From Bog-532 sp036495425 (GTDB lineage: Bacteria > Actinomycetota > Actinomycetes > Streptosporangiales > Streptosporangiaceae): 12,407 nt of DNA. Shown in pieces: positions 6,213-12,407 of this stretch. The notes beneath the pieces were generated by a model that did no database searches, was not told where the DNA came from, and saw only the letters and a list, made by a program, of their open reading frames with translations. The position numbers were made by a program, and so were the translations under genes. The first letter of the stretch is position 1, and every line of letters begins with the position of its first letter. The DNA is taken from NCBI GenBank assembly GCA_036495425.1, contig DASXMW010000135.1, positions 1-12,407 of the forward strand. Direction: 5' to 3'.

Positions 6213-7610
6213 TCAGGCGTCCGGGTGCAGGGCCGGGCTCAGGGCGGCGACGGCCAGGGCCAGGGCGGCCCCGATGATCAGGGCCAGGTGCAGGCCGTGC
6301 ACGAGGTCCCCGGCGGCCAGCGAGCCGAACAGGCCCACCCCGATGACGCTGCCGGTCTGGCGGGCGGTGTTGAGCGTGCCCGAGGCCACGCCCGAGTGCC
6401 CGCGGTCCACGCTGCCCAGCAGGGCGGAGGTGATCAGCGGGACGATCACGCCCAGACCGAACCCCACCGCCACCAGCTGCCCCACGATGACGGGGTACTC
6501 CGTCCCGGACCCGGCCACCAGCAGGCCAGCCAGGCCCGCCGCGGTCAGCAGGGCCGCCGCGGCCAGCGTGGTCCGCAAGCCGATCGTGCGGGCGACCCGG
6601 CTGGCCAGCAGGTTGGCGGCGCCCACCGCCACCGTGGTCGGGGCGAAGGCCAGCCCGGTCAGCAGCACCGAGTAGTGCCGGGTGGTCTGGAAGTACAGGC
6701 TGAGTACGAAGATCAGCCCGTAGAAGGCCACGTTGATGATGAGCCCGATGGCCGAGCTGGCCGCGAACGTCCGCGACCGGAACAGCTCCAGCGGCAGCAT
6801 CGGCCGGCGGCGATGGGCCTCGATCAGGACGAAGGCGGTCAGGCCCACGGCGGCCACGGCGAACCCGGTCAGCACCAGGTCGTCGGCGAAGCCCCGCTGG
6901 CCGGCCAGGATCATGGCTCCGGCCAGCGCGACCAGGGTGACGATCGCGGCCAGCTGGCCGGGCAGGTCCACCCCCCGGTCCGCGGCCCGCGGGGTCTCGC
7001 TGGCGAAACGCAGCGTGAGCAGGATCCCGGCCAGGCCGAGCGGGAGGTTGATGAAGAAGATCGACCGCCAGCCCAGGGCCGAGGTCAGGATGCCGCCCAG
7101 CAGCGGGCCCGCCGACAGCGCCACCGAGGCGCCCGCGGCCCAGAGCCCGATCGCGCGCCCGCGCGCCCGCGGGTCGCGGTAGGTGTGGTTGAGCAGGCTG
7201 AGCGAGCACGGCACCAGCACGGCCGCGCCCACCCCCTGGATGACCCGGGCCGCGATCAGCACCCCCAGCCCCGGGGCCAGCCCGCACGCGACCGAAGCCA
7301 GGGTGAACAGCGCGAACCCGGCCACGAACATCCGCCGGGCCCCGATCCGGTCGCCCAGCGCCCCGGCCGACAGAATCAGCGCCGCGAAGGCCAGCGTGTA
7401 GGCCCCGACCACCCACTGCAGGCCGGTGACCCCGCCGCCGAGGTCGGCGCCGATCGGCTTGATGGCCACGTTGACCACGCTGACGTCCAGCTGGACCACG
7501 GCGAAGCCGAGGCTGGTCGCCACCAGCGCCCAGCGGGCCGCGCCGCGGGCGGCCGGGTCGCCGCCGGTCTGGTCGGTCGTTCCTCTCGTCCTGGGTCCGG
7601 TGGTAGCCAT
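6213..7610 (-). CDS. MFS drug exporter, DHA2 (EmrB/QacA-like) family
   Basis: A 465-residue protein with about 14 hydrophobic segments, matching 14-helix drug:H+ antiporters of the DHA2 family, which export hydrophobic or cationic compounds. Motif D1 is seen as LDVSVVNVAI (41-50), motif A as GALGDRIGARR (83-93), the RVIQGVGAA motif-B region (122-130) and the antiporter motif C as GPLLGG (168-173). The linker after helix 6 carries the usual SETPRAADRGVDLPGQLAA stretch, and the second half contains GLAFAP and SGVASGTLNTARQTG signatures. The ATG at 7610 has no recognisable ribosome-binding site (the strand reads CCTCCTAGG there), so a leaderless or short-leader message is possible. No regulator gene sits beside it, but a dyad lies about 125 bases upstream. 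Substrate unknown. Confidence 0.92.
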   Translation of the reverse strand: MATTGPRTRGTTDQTGGDPAARGAARWALVATSLGFAVVQLDVSVVNVAIKPIGADLGGGVTGLQWVVGAYTLAFAALILSAGALGDRIGARRMFVAGFALFTLASVACGLAPGLGVLIAARVIQGVGAAVLVPCSLSLLNHTYRDPRARGRAIGLWAAGASVALSAGPLLGGILTSALGWRSIFFINLPLGLAGILLTLRFASETPRAADRGVDLPGQLAAIVTLVALAGAMILAGQRGFADDLVLTGFAVAAVGLTAFVLIEAHRRRPMLPLELFRSRTFAASSAIGLIINVAFYGLIFVLSLYFQTTRHYSVLLTGLAFAPTTVAVGAANLLASRVARTIGLRTTLAAAALLTAAGLAGLLVAGSGTEYPVIVGQLVAVGFGLGVIVPLITSALLGSVDRGHSGVASGTLNTARQTGSVIGVGLFGSLAAGDLVHGLHLALIIGAALALAVAALSPALHPDA

Positions 7611-7732
7611 GGCTCGAGCCTAGGAGGCGGATACTTCGACCCCGATCGAACCGAACGGCCGCTGGCCGGCCGCGACCGGCCCGGGGAAGCCGCCCGCGCG
7701 CCAGACAACCTGGCCTGACGGCTGACAACGAT

Positions 7733-7747
7733 GTCTCATTCTGAGAC
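7733..7747. promoter_or_regulatory. 6-3-6 dyad, candidate operator upstream of the MFS exporter
   Basis: GTCTCA-TTC-TGAGAC is a perfect inverted repeat (7733-7738 and 7742-7747). It lies between the terminator hairpin of the stress-protein gene and the exporter start, on the upstream side of the exporter. Its compact symmetry and moderate GC content, in contrast to its surroundings, suggest a binding site for a dimeric regulator. The regulator is not encoded next to it. Confidence 0.5.
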
Positions 7748-7753
7748 GGCAGC

Positions 7754-7789
7754 GGCCGCGGGCGGCGGGGTTGGTGGCCGCCCGCGGCC
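7754..7789 (-). terminator. Strong hairpin terminator of the stress-protein gene
   Basis: GGCCGCGGGCGGC (7754-7766) and GCCGCCCGCGGCC (7777-7789) are exact 13-base complements around a ten-base loop. The hairpin starts 23 bases past the stop of the minus-strand gene at 7812. No T-run follows, as is usual for actinomycete terminators. Confidence 0.75.
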
Positions 7790-7811
7790 TGAACAGGGCC
7801 GGCCGACGTCC

Positions 7812-8318
7812 TCAGACCTCGGCGGGGACGCAGGGCGGGATGAGGCCGGAGTGGCTGAGCATGCTGCGGGCACGCTCGGCGGTGCCGTCGCGGGCGATCA
7901 GGTCGTAGCGGCCGGCCGCCAGCGAGCGGACCGAGCTGAAGTCGCGCTGGCCCCGGGTGGCGGCGTGAGCGGCGAAGCCGAACACCGCGCCCCACAGGGC
8001 TCCGAACCCGACGGCGGCGGCGACCATGAGGAACCAGCTCACCGGGGTGAACAGGCCGAGCAGGATGCCGATCAGCAGGCCGATCCAGGCGCCGCTGAGG
8101 GCGCCCGCGGTGGCGGCGCGGGCCTTGGTCAGGCGCCCGGTCACCCGCTCGACCAGCCGCAGGTCGCTGCCCACGATGTCCAGCGTCTCGACCGGGAAGC
8201 CGTCGTCGGACAGCTGGTCCACCGCGCGCTGGGCAGCCGCGTAGTCGTCGAACCGCGCCACCGTGTTCCAGGCGGCGAAGGCCGGGGTCATCAGCAGCGG
8301 CATCTTGTTGGTCAGCAT
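7812..8318 (-). CDS. General stress protein 17M-like membrane protein
   Basis: A 168-residue protein. The N-terminal half carries the general stress protein 17M-like (YflT) domain: NTVARFDDYAAAQRAVDQLS (18-37), then DDGFPVETLDIVGSDLRLVE (38-57) and RVTGRLT. Two Gly/Ala-rich membrane helices (about 70-90 and 94-118) follow, then a short alpha/beta tail (GRYDLIARDGTAERARSML) resembling a repeated ferredoxin-like half. Such proteins are induced by stress in Gram-positive bacteria; the biochemical function is unknown. The ATG at 8318 is well supported by AAGGAAGGA immediately upstream. It is divergent from the dehydrogenase lipoprotein gene with a 144-base gap. A GGGTAC hexamer about 32 bases before the ATG recalls the -10 box of SigB-type stress promoters, but no matching -35 was found. 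Confidence 0.85.
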   Translation of the reverse strand: MLTNKMPLLMTPAFAAWNTVARFDDYAAAQRAVDQLSDDGFPVETLDIVGSDLRLVERVTGRLTKARAATAGALSGAWIGLLIGILLGLFTPVSWFLMVAAAVGFGALWGAVFGFAAHAATRGQRDFSSVRSLAAGRYDLIARDGTAERARSMLSHSGLIPPCVPAEV

Positions 8319-8462
8319 GGTCCTTCCTTTCCGACCGGGTCTCGCCCCGGTACCCCCACCTTGGGCGGCCGGTGTGCAAAATCAGCGGGTAATCAGTGGA
8401 GATCGGATGAAGAACCGACTGTGACCCGCCCTGCACCGGGGGAGTGGCCATACTTGAGGCTC

Positions 8463-9839
8463 ATGAGGACGCGGACCCGGCTGGGACTGACCGCGCTGGC
8501 CGCCACGGCCGGCCTGGCCGCAGCCGCCTGCGGTGGCTCAGGCGGTTCGAACGGCGCGAGTGGCGAAAGTGTTTCGAGTGCTTCCAGCGGTTCTGGTGGG
8601 GGCCCGTCCGCATCGCAGGTGACGCTGCGCGTGCCCGCGGGCCTGGGCGGCGGCGCGTTCTCGGCCATCAGGACGCTGAGCCTGCCCAAGGGCTGGACCG
8701 CCTCGGTCTGGGCCCGGGTACCGGACGCCCGCATCGAGGCCTGGACACCCCAGGGCGACCTGCTGGTCAGCCAGCCCGACCAGGGCACCGTCGCGGAGCT
8801 GCGCCCGGGCCGGAACGGCACCGCTACCGCGCACACGGTGCTGAGCGGGCTGACCACCCCGCAGGGACTGGCCTTCGCCAAGCTCAACGGCCGCGAGGTG
8901 CTCTACGTCGGGGAGTCCGGCCAGATCGACCGCTACCCGTGGCGCGCCCGCGGGATCAGCGGCTCGCGCACGGTGGTGGCCAAGGACCTGCCGGACCAGA
9001 ACCCGCTCGGCGATGACGTGCACCGGTTCAAGGACGCGGCCGTGGCCCGGGACGGCACCGTCTACTTCAACGTGGGCAGTTCGTCGAACGCCAATCCGGA
9101 CGACCGCACCATGAGCCAGCAGCGGGCCGTGATCATGGCCGTCAGCCCGGCCGGGAAGAACCTGCGCGTGGTCGAGCGCGGGGTACGGAACGGCGAGGGC
9201 CTGGCCGTGGCCCCGGACGGCACGGTGTGGACCGCGGTCAACAACCGGGACAACATCAGCTACCCGTCGCGCTCGGCCTACCACGGGGTCAGCGACCCGT
9301 TCGGCCAGGTCATCCAGGCCTACGTGAACGAGCACCCGGCCGACGAGGTGGTGCCGGTGACGGCCGGCCGGGACCTGGGCTGGCCGTACTGCAACCCCGA
9401 CCAGGACCTGAACCACCCGGCCGGCTCGATGGTGAACCTGCCGTTCATCGCCGACGCGGCCACCAATCCGGGCGCGACCCACCTGAACTGTGGCGCGCTG
9501 CCCCGGGTCCAGGTCGGGCTGCCGGCCCACAGCGCCCCGCTGGGCCTGTCGTTCCTGGCCGGCAGCAAGCTGGCGGCGCCGTGGTCGGGCGGCGCGGCGG
9601 TGGCGGTACACGGGTCGTGGAACCGGCAGCCGCCACGGGCCCCGGCCGTGCTGTGGATGCCGTGGAACAGCAAGACCAGGACCCTGGGTGCTTCGGTGAC
9701 CCTGGTCGCCGGCTTCCAGGACTCCTCGGGCAACCGGTGGGGCCGCCCGGCCGACGCGGTGGCCGGCCCGGACGGGGCGTTGTACGTCAGCGACGACACC
9801 GCCGGCGCGATCTATCGCCTGGTTCCCCCGGGGGCCTAG
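8463..9839 (+). CDS. Lipoprotein of the PQQ-dependent sorbosone/glucose dehydrogenase family
   Basis: A 458-residue protein. Residues 1-22 are a lipoprotein signal (MRTRTR, hydrophobic core, AAAAC lipobox with Cys23), followed by a Gly/Ser-rich tether (24-50), so it is likely anchored outside the membrane. The rest is a six-bladed beta-propeller of the GSDH/sorbosone dehydrogenase type, shown by TPQGLAFAKLNGREVLYVGE (132-151), DVHRFKDAAVARDGTVYFNV (185-204) with GSSSN, RNGEGLAVAPDGTVWTAVNN (242-261), DLGWPYCNPD (304-313), HSAPLGLSFLAG (356-367), HGSWNR and GRPADAVAGPDGALYVSDD (427-445). The Arg242-Asn pair and His residues occupy positions like those that hold PQQ or Ca2+ in relatives. The open frame extends upstream to 7731, but the signal peptide and GAGG before ATG 8463 decide the start. 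Substrate and use of PQQ are inferred, not shown. Confidence 0.9.
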   Translation: MRTRTRLGLTALAATAGLAAAACGGSGGSNGASGESVSSASSGSGGGPSASQVTLRVPAGLGGGAFSAIRTLSLPKGWTASVWARVPDARIEAWTPQGDLLVSQPDQGTVAELRPGRNGTATAHTVLSGLTTPQGLAFAKLNGREVLYVGESGQIDRYPWRARGISGSRTVVAKDLPDQNPLGDDVHRFKDAAVARDGTVYFNVGSSSNANPDDRTMSQQRAVIMAVSPAGKNLRVVERGVRNGEGLAVAPDGTVWTAVNNRDNISYPSRSAYHGVSDPFGQVIQAYVNEHPADEVVPVTAGRDLGWPYCNPDQDLNHPAGSMVNLPFIADAATNPGATHLNCGALPRVQVGLPAHSAPLGLSFLAGSKLAAPWSGGAAVAVHGSWNRQPPRAPAVLWMPWNSKTRTLGASVTLVAGFQDSSGNRWGRPADAVAGPDGALYVSDDTAGAIYRLVPPGA

Positions 9840-9885
9840 CCGGAATGGGGCCCGAAGGGCAGCACGACAGACCCGGCGCAGCCAC

Positions 9886-10223
9886 GACGCGGTGGCCGGA
9901 GCCTACGCCGACAGCCTGTGGCGTTCTACTCGATCATCCACCTGGCCCCGGGCGAGCTGCCGGGAGCGCTGGCCGAGATGCACCGGGTCCTGCGGCCCGG
10001 GGGCCTGGCCCTGCTGGCCTTCCACGTCGGTACCGAGGTGCGGCACTTCAGCGAGTGGATGGGGCACGACGTCGACGTGGACTTCCGTTTCCACCGACCC
10101 GGCGACGTGGCCGCGCGGCTGGAAGCGGCCGGGTTCATCGTCCAGGCCCGGCTCGAGCGCCGGGCCTACCCGGCCGAGGTCGACACCGGCCGCGCCTACC
10201 TGCTGGCCGGCCGCCCCGGGTAA
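9886..10223 (+). pseudogene. N-terminally truncated SAM-dependent methyltransferase
   Basis: From GTG 9918 the frame reads VAFYSIIHLAPGELPGALAE, MHRVLRPGGLALLAFHVGTE and VRHFSEWMGHDVDVDFRFHR, then RLEAAGFIVQARLERRAYPA and ends with RAYLLAGRPG. This is the C-terminal half of a class I SAM methyltransferase: the post-motif-II region with the RVLRPGG motif, then the terminal helix and strand. The glycine-rich SAM-binding motif I and about 100 preceding residues are missing. A few upstream codons (DAVAGAYADSL, 9886-9918) fit the family but in the neighbouring frame, so an indel lies at about 9918. It converges on the hydrolase gene with a three-base gap. Confidence 0.72.
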
Positions 10224-10226
10224 CGG

Positions 10227-10922
10227 TCAGACCAGCAGACGCTGGCCGCCGGTCCCGGCGGCCTGGAACGCCGCCGCCACCGGCTCCCCGCCGTCGGCCA
10301 GGCCCAGGGCCAGCCGCACGAACCCGATCGCGATCCGGTGCCACAGCGGGGCCCGGCGCAGCATGGCGTGGTCGCTGTGCCGCAGCTCGATGGTGGCCAC
10401 GGTGGTGACCGCGGCCGCGCGCTCGGCGTAGGCCCAGGTGTCGGCGGGCCGGGTGACCACGTCGCCGGCCGCCTGGACCAGCAGGACCCGCCGTCCGGCC
10501 AGCTGCTCGACCGGCTCGCCGGGCGGCAGCCAGGGGGCCAGCCCGGCCACCGCGGTCACCCGCGGGTGACCGGCCACCCGCACGGCGGCCCGGGCGCCCA
10601 TGGAGTGGCCGACCAGTACCACCGGAATCGGCCCGAAGCGCTCGCCGAGCTGATCGAGCGCCTCGGTCAGGTCGGCCACCGGGGAGGCCAGGTCGCCGTT
10701 CCAGCCGCGCACCTTGTACAGCGGGCGGGTCACCACGGCCGCGTCGGCGGGCAGGGCCCGCCGGACGGCCCCGGCCACCGGGATCATCCGCAGCACGGCC
10801 GGCTGGAAGGGCGTGACCGGCGCCGTGCTGTTGACCCGGCCGCCGTGCGCGACCAGCACCGCCGCGCTGACCGCGCCGGTCCCGGCCCGCCGCGGGGACG
10901 CCTGCTGCTGGCTCATCGACAC
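10227..10922 (-). CDS. Alpha/beta hydrolase
   Basis: A 231-residue soluble protein with the alpha/beta-hydrolase fold. The oxyanion region is AAVLVAHGG (20-28). The nucleophile elbow is VVLVGHSMGARAAV, placing the catalytic serine at 107. The acid is probably Asp154 in LLVQAAGDVVTRP, and the histidine is His182 or His185 in IELRHSDHAML. No signal peptide or lid insertion is obvious, so it is likely a cytoplasmic esterase or similar hydrolase of unknown substrate. Two starts compete: GTG 10922, with AGGAAGG four bases before, and ATG 10916. It is transcribed divergently from the LysR regulator across about 104 bases, an arrangement in which the regulator often controls its neighbour. Confidence 0.85.
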   Translation of the reverse strand: MSMSQQQASPRRAGTGAVSAAVLVAHGGRVNSTAPVTPFQPAVLRMIPVAGAVRRALPADAAVVTRPLYKVRGWNGDLASPVADLTEALDQLGERFGPIPVVLVGHSMGARAAVRVAGHPRVTAVAGLAPWLPPGEPVEQLAGRRVLLVQAAGDVVTRPADTWAYAERAAAVTTVATIELRHSDHAMLRRAPLWHRIAIGFVRLALGLADGGEPVAAAFQAAGTGGQRLLV

Positions 10923-10975
10923 CTGGCCTTCCTGAGTCCGCGCAGCTTACCGGACCGGGTGACGCTACCTTAGAA

Positions 10976-10986
10976 ATGATTGATCG
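10976..10986 (+). promoter_or_regulatory. Shared 11-base motif in the hydrolase/LysR intergenic region
   Basis: ATGATTGATCG lies 41 bases before the LysR ATG and about 54 before the hydrolase start, in an AT-richer patch. It is followed by TATATA (10989-10994), a possible -10 box for the LysR gene. The exact reverse complement recurs at 12012-12022 upstream of the DUF1275 gene. The position suggests autoregulation; no experimental binding is implied. Confidence 0.5.
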
Positions 10987-11026
10987 GCTATATAGGCGTG
11001 GGGCTCAGTAGCGATCGGAGTCAGCG

Positions 11027-11956
11027 ATGGAGCTGCGCTACCTGCGGTACTTTCTGGCCGTGGCGTCGACCCGGAGCTTCACCCGGGCCGCCGCGCAGTG
11101 CTACGTGGCCCAGTCCGCCCTCAGCGAGCAGATCGCCCGGCTCGAGTCCGAGGTCGGGGCGCAGCTGTTCGTCCGCACCAGCCGGTCGGTCCGGCTCACC
11201 GCGGCCGGGGAGGTGCTGGTCCCGCTGGCCCAGCGCATCCTGGCCGACGTGGAGACGGCCCAGGCCGAGCTGGACGCCCTGGCCGGGCTGCGCCGCGGCC
11301 GGCTCCGGCTGGGCCTGATCCAGACCAGCGGCGGCGGGCTGGACCTGGCCGCGGTGCTGGGCGACTTCCACCGCCGGTTCGGCGAGATCGAGTTCGAGGT
11401 CACCAGCGAGCCGAGCGCGGGCATGGTCGCCGCGGTCGGCGCGGGCACGCTCGACCTGGCCATCGTCGGGCTGAGCCCGGAGGACGTCCCGCCCGGGCTG
11501 GAGCGTCAGCTGCTCAGCCAGGACCCGCTGGTGGCGGTGGTGGCACCGCGGCACCGGCTGGCCGGGCGGGCCCGGGTGGAGGTGGCCGAGCTGGCCGGAC
11601 CGGGGGCGTTCATCCACTTCCGCCGGGGGTCGGGCATCCGGCGCTACGTCGAGGCCGCCTTCGGCCGGGCCGGGGTGGCCGCACCGGGCGGGTTCGAGGT
11701 CAGCCAGGTGCACGACATGATCCGGCTGGCCGCCCAGGGGGTCGGGGCCACGATCGTGCCCCGGTCCGCGGCCACCTGGCTCTACCCGCCCGGGCCGGGG
11801 CGGGATGACTTCCGCGTACTGCGGCTGGCCGACCGGGCCGCGGTCCACCCGACCAGCGTCATCTACGACGCCGCCCGGCTGTCCCCGGCGGCCGACGCGT
11901 TCCTCGGTGTCCTGCGTGAGCACGCGGAGCGGGCCCCGGCGCACCGCCCGGGCTGA
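11027..11956 (+). CDS. LysR-family transcriptional regulator
   Basis: A 309-residue protein with the full LysR layout. The N-terminal winged helix-turn-helix is clear: MELRYLRYFLAVASTRSFTR, then AAAQCYVAQSALSEQIARLE and SEVGAQLFVRTSRSVRLTAA (residues 1-60), followed by the linker helix (about 61-90). The effector-binding domain runs from about 92, with GLIQTSGGGLDLAAVLGDFH, the AAVGAGTLDLAIVGL segment, the conserved-type ISH 'DPLVAVVAPRHRLAGR' strand and VHDMIRLAAQGVGATIVPRS near 229-248. GGAG eight bases before ATG 11027 supports the start. Neighbours are a divergent hydrolase and a downstream DUF1275 membrane protein; either could be its target. The effector is unknown. Confidence 0.93.
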   Translation: MELRYLRYFLAVASTRSFTRAAAQCYVAQSALSEQIARLESEVGAQLFVRTSRSVRLTAAGEVLVPLAQRILADVETAQAELDALAGLRRGRLRLGLIQTSGGGLDLAAVLGDFHRRFGEIEFEVTSEPSAGMVAAVGAGTLDLAIVGLSPEDVPPGLERQLLSQDPLVAVVAPRHRLAGRARVEVAELAGPGAFIHFRRGSGIRRYVEAAFGRAGVAAPGGFEVSQVHDMIRLAAQGVGATIVPRSAATWLYPPGPGRDDFRVLRLADRAAVHPTSVIYDAARLSPAADAFLGVLREHAERAPAHRPG

Positions 11957-12011
11957 GGTCGCGATCCACCCGCCCGCTGCCCGTCCGTACCACGCCAACG
12001 ATCGTTTGAAG

Positions 12012-12033
12012 CGATCAATCATATCGAAATGAT
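12012..12033. promoter_or_regulatory. Candidate LysR operator upstream of the DUF1275 gene
   Basis: CGATCAATCAT (12012-12022) is the exact reverse complement of the motif upstream of the LysR gene. It overlaps a dyad, ATCAT (12018-12022) and ATGAT (12029-12033), separated by six bases, in an AT-rich island. It sits just upstream of a -35-like hexamer, the usual position for activation by a LysR protein. A further palindrome, AACGATCGTT, lies at 11997-12006. Confidence 0.5.
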
Positions 12034-12036
12034 CTG

Positions 12037-12066
12037 TTGGACAGTTCCCGGATCGCTTCTTAGCGT
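12037..12066 (+). promoter_or_regulatory. Promoter-like sequence for the DUF1275 gene
   Basis: TTGGAC (12037-12042) and TAGCGT (12061-12066) are separated by 18 bases and resemble housekeeping-type -35 and -10 boxes of actinomycetes. They lie 21 bases ahead of the ATG at 12087. The -10 is imperfect. Confidence 0.4.
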
Positions 12067-12086
12067 GGAGGTGACTGGAGGCAGAA

Positions 12087-12407
12087 ATGGCAACACTGGC
12101 CCGCGACATCCGTGACACCTTCGTTCCCGATCCGGCCGGGCGGCACGGCCCGCTGCCGCCCCTGCTGGTCGGCCTGACCCTGGTCACCGGCCTGGTCGAC
12201 AGCTTCAGCTACCTGCTGCTGGGCCACGTGTTCGTGGCCAACATGACCGGCAACGTGGTCTTCTTGCCCTTCGACCTCGGCGGCGCCAGCGGCTTCGTCT
12301 GGTGGACCTCGGTCCTGGCCATCGCCGCGTTCAGCCTCGGCGCGCTCGCCGGCGGCCGCATCGCCCGCGCCGCCGGATCCCACCGCGGCCGACACCTGCT
12401 GGCCGCC
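12087..12407 (+). CDS. DUF1275 (YoaK-like) family membrane protein, 3' end outside window
   Basis: The first 107 residues of an open frame that runs off the window. ATG 12087 is supported by GGAGG six bases upstream. After a short hydrophilic start (MATLARDIRDTFVPDPAGRH) comes a membrane helix carrying the family signature LVTGLVDSFSYLLLGHVFVA then NMTGNVVFL (about 32-60), and a second helix (about 71-91) with SLGALAGGRIARAAG. DUF1275 proteins are about 220-240 residues with six or so helices and have no established function. It lies 130 bases after the LysR gene on the same strand but with its own promoter-like sequence, so it is a likely target of that regulator. Confidence 0.88.
   Translation, partial: MATLARDIRDTFVPDPAGRHGPLPPLLVGLTLVTGLVDSFSYLLLGHVFVANMTGNVVFLPFDLGGASGFVWWTSVLAIAAFSLGALAGGRIARAAGSHRGRHLLAA

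Noticed and set aside
6225..7718. A 497-codon plus-strand open frame opposite the exporter
   Set aside because: Composition is Gln/Gly/Arg/His-rich and repetitive in character; it is the antisense shadow of a well-supported 14-helix transporter.
8350..8355. GGGTAC (minus strand) as a SigB-type -10 box for the stress-protein gene
   Set aside because: No GTTT-like -35 at the required distance; noted only as a weak hint.
5863..8451. An 862-codon open frame on the minus strand
   Set aside because: It runs out of frame through the exporter and stress-protein genes and antisense to the end of the DUF1707 gene. Its product is Arg/Gly/Pro-rich with no family resemblance, typical of a shadow frame in high-GC DNA.
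7731..8462. Upstream extension of the dehydrogenase lipoprotein frame
   Set aside because: The extension overlaps the whole stress-protein gene antisense and would bury the lipoprotein signal peptide; the true start is ATG 8463.
11021..12187. A 388-codon minus-strand open frame opposite the LysR gene
   Set aside because: Antisense shadow with Pro/Gly/Gln-rich text; it also covers the intergenic promoter region and the DUF1275 start.
1..12407. tRNA, rRNA, CRISPR array, insertion sequence or prophage genes
   Set aside because: No cloverleaf-like segment, no regularly spaced direct repeats, and no transposase, integrase or phage structural protein was recognised in any frame.

Overview
The window is high-GC DNA with G/C-ended codons, GTG starts and several gene families typical of Actinomycetota: a DUF1707 protein, a Ddn-type F420-dependent oxidoreductase, a DUF664/DinB protein, a LuxR-type large ATPase fragment and a secreted allene-oxide-cyclase-barrel protein. 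It looks like a chromosomal segment of a soil-type actinomycete. The genus cannot be told from the sequence alone.

Left part, about 1-3800: one intact secreted barrel protein (149-667) and one intact DinB/DUF664 protein (2576-3130, minus), set in an unusually dense patch of broken genes. These are a frameshifted small membrane protein (782-1226), a probable methyltransferase tail (about 1218-1325, minus), an alcohol dehydrogenase with no N-terminal catalytic domain (1417-1965, minus), a two-helix membrane protein split by an apparent 1-base loss (1979-2277, minus), a 35-codon piece of a NarL-type receiver domain (2412-2516, minus), the first ~106 residues of a LuxR-family AAA ATPase regulator (3271-3588), and the tail of a small one-helix protein (3596-3757). 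The patch reads as a region of repeated deletion and gene decay. Two of the lesions lie in GCGC-rich runs, so sequencing error must be excluded for those.

Middle, about 3800-9840: intact genes. A CPA2-type cation/proton antiporter (minus) is followed by a plus-strand pair, the Ddn-family oxidoreductase and the DUF1707 membrane protein. A 14-helix DHA2 drug exporter and a general-stress (17M-like) membrane protein lie on the minus strand. A lipoprotein of the PQQ/sorbosone dehydrogenase (GSDH-like) family is transcribed divergently from the stress protein. Two good hairpins (6181-6203 and 7754-7789) separate transcription units, and a sharp 6-3-6 dyad (7733-7747) sits upstream of the exporter.

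Right part, about 9840-12407: an N-terminally truncated methyltransferase remnant, an alpha/beta hydrolase (minus), a divergently transcribed LysR-family regulator, and the start of a DUF1275 (YoaK-like) membrane protein that runs off the window. An identical 11-base motif occurs in the hydrolase/LysR intergenic region and, inverted, just upstream of a promoter-like sequence for the DUF1275 gene. This suggests that the LysR protein regulates itself and its downstream neighbour, and perhaps the hydrolase.

I found no rRNA, tRNA, CRISPR array, transposase or clear prophage gene. I do not see a coherent new multi-gene system. The most interesting points are the decay hot spot and the shared LysR-region motif.
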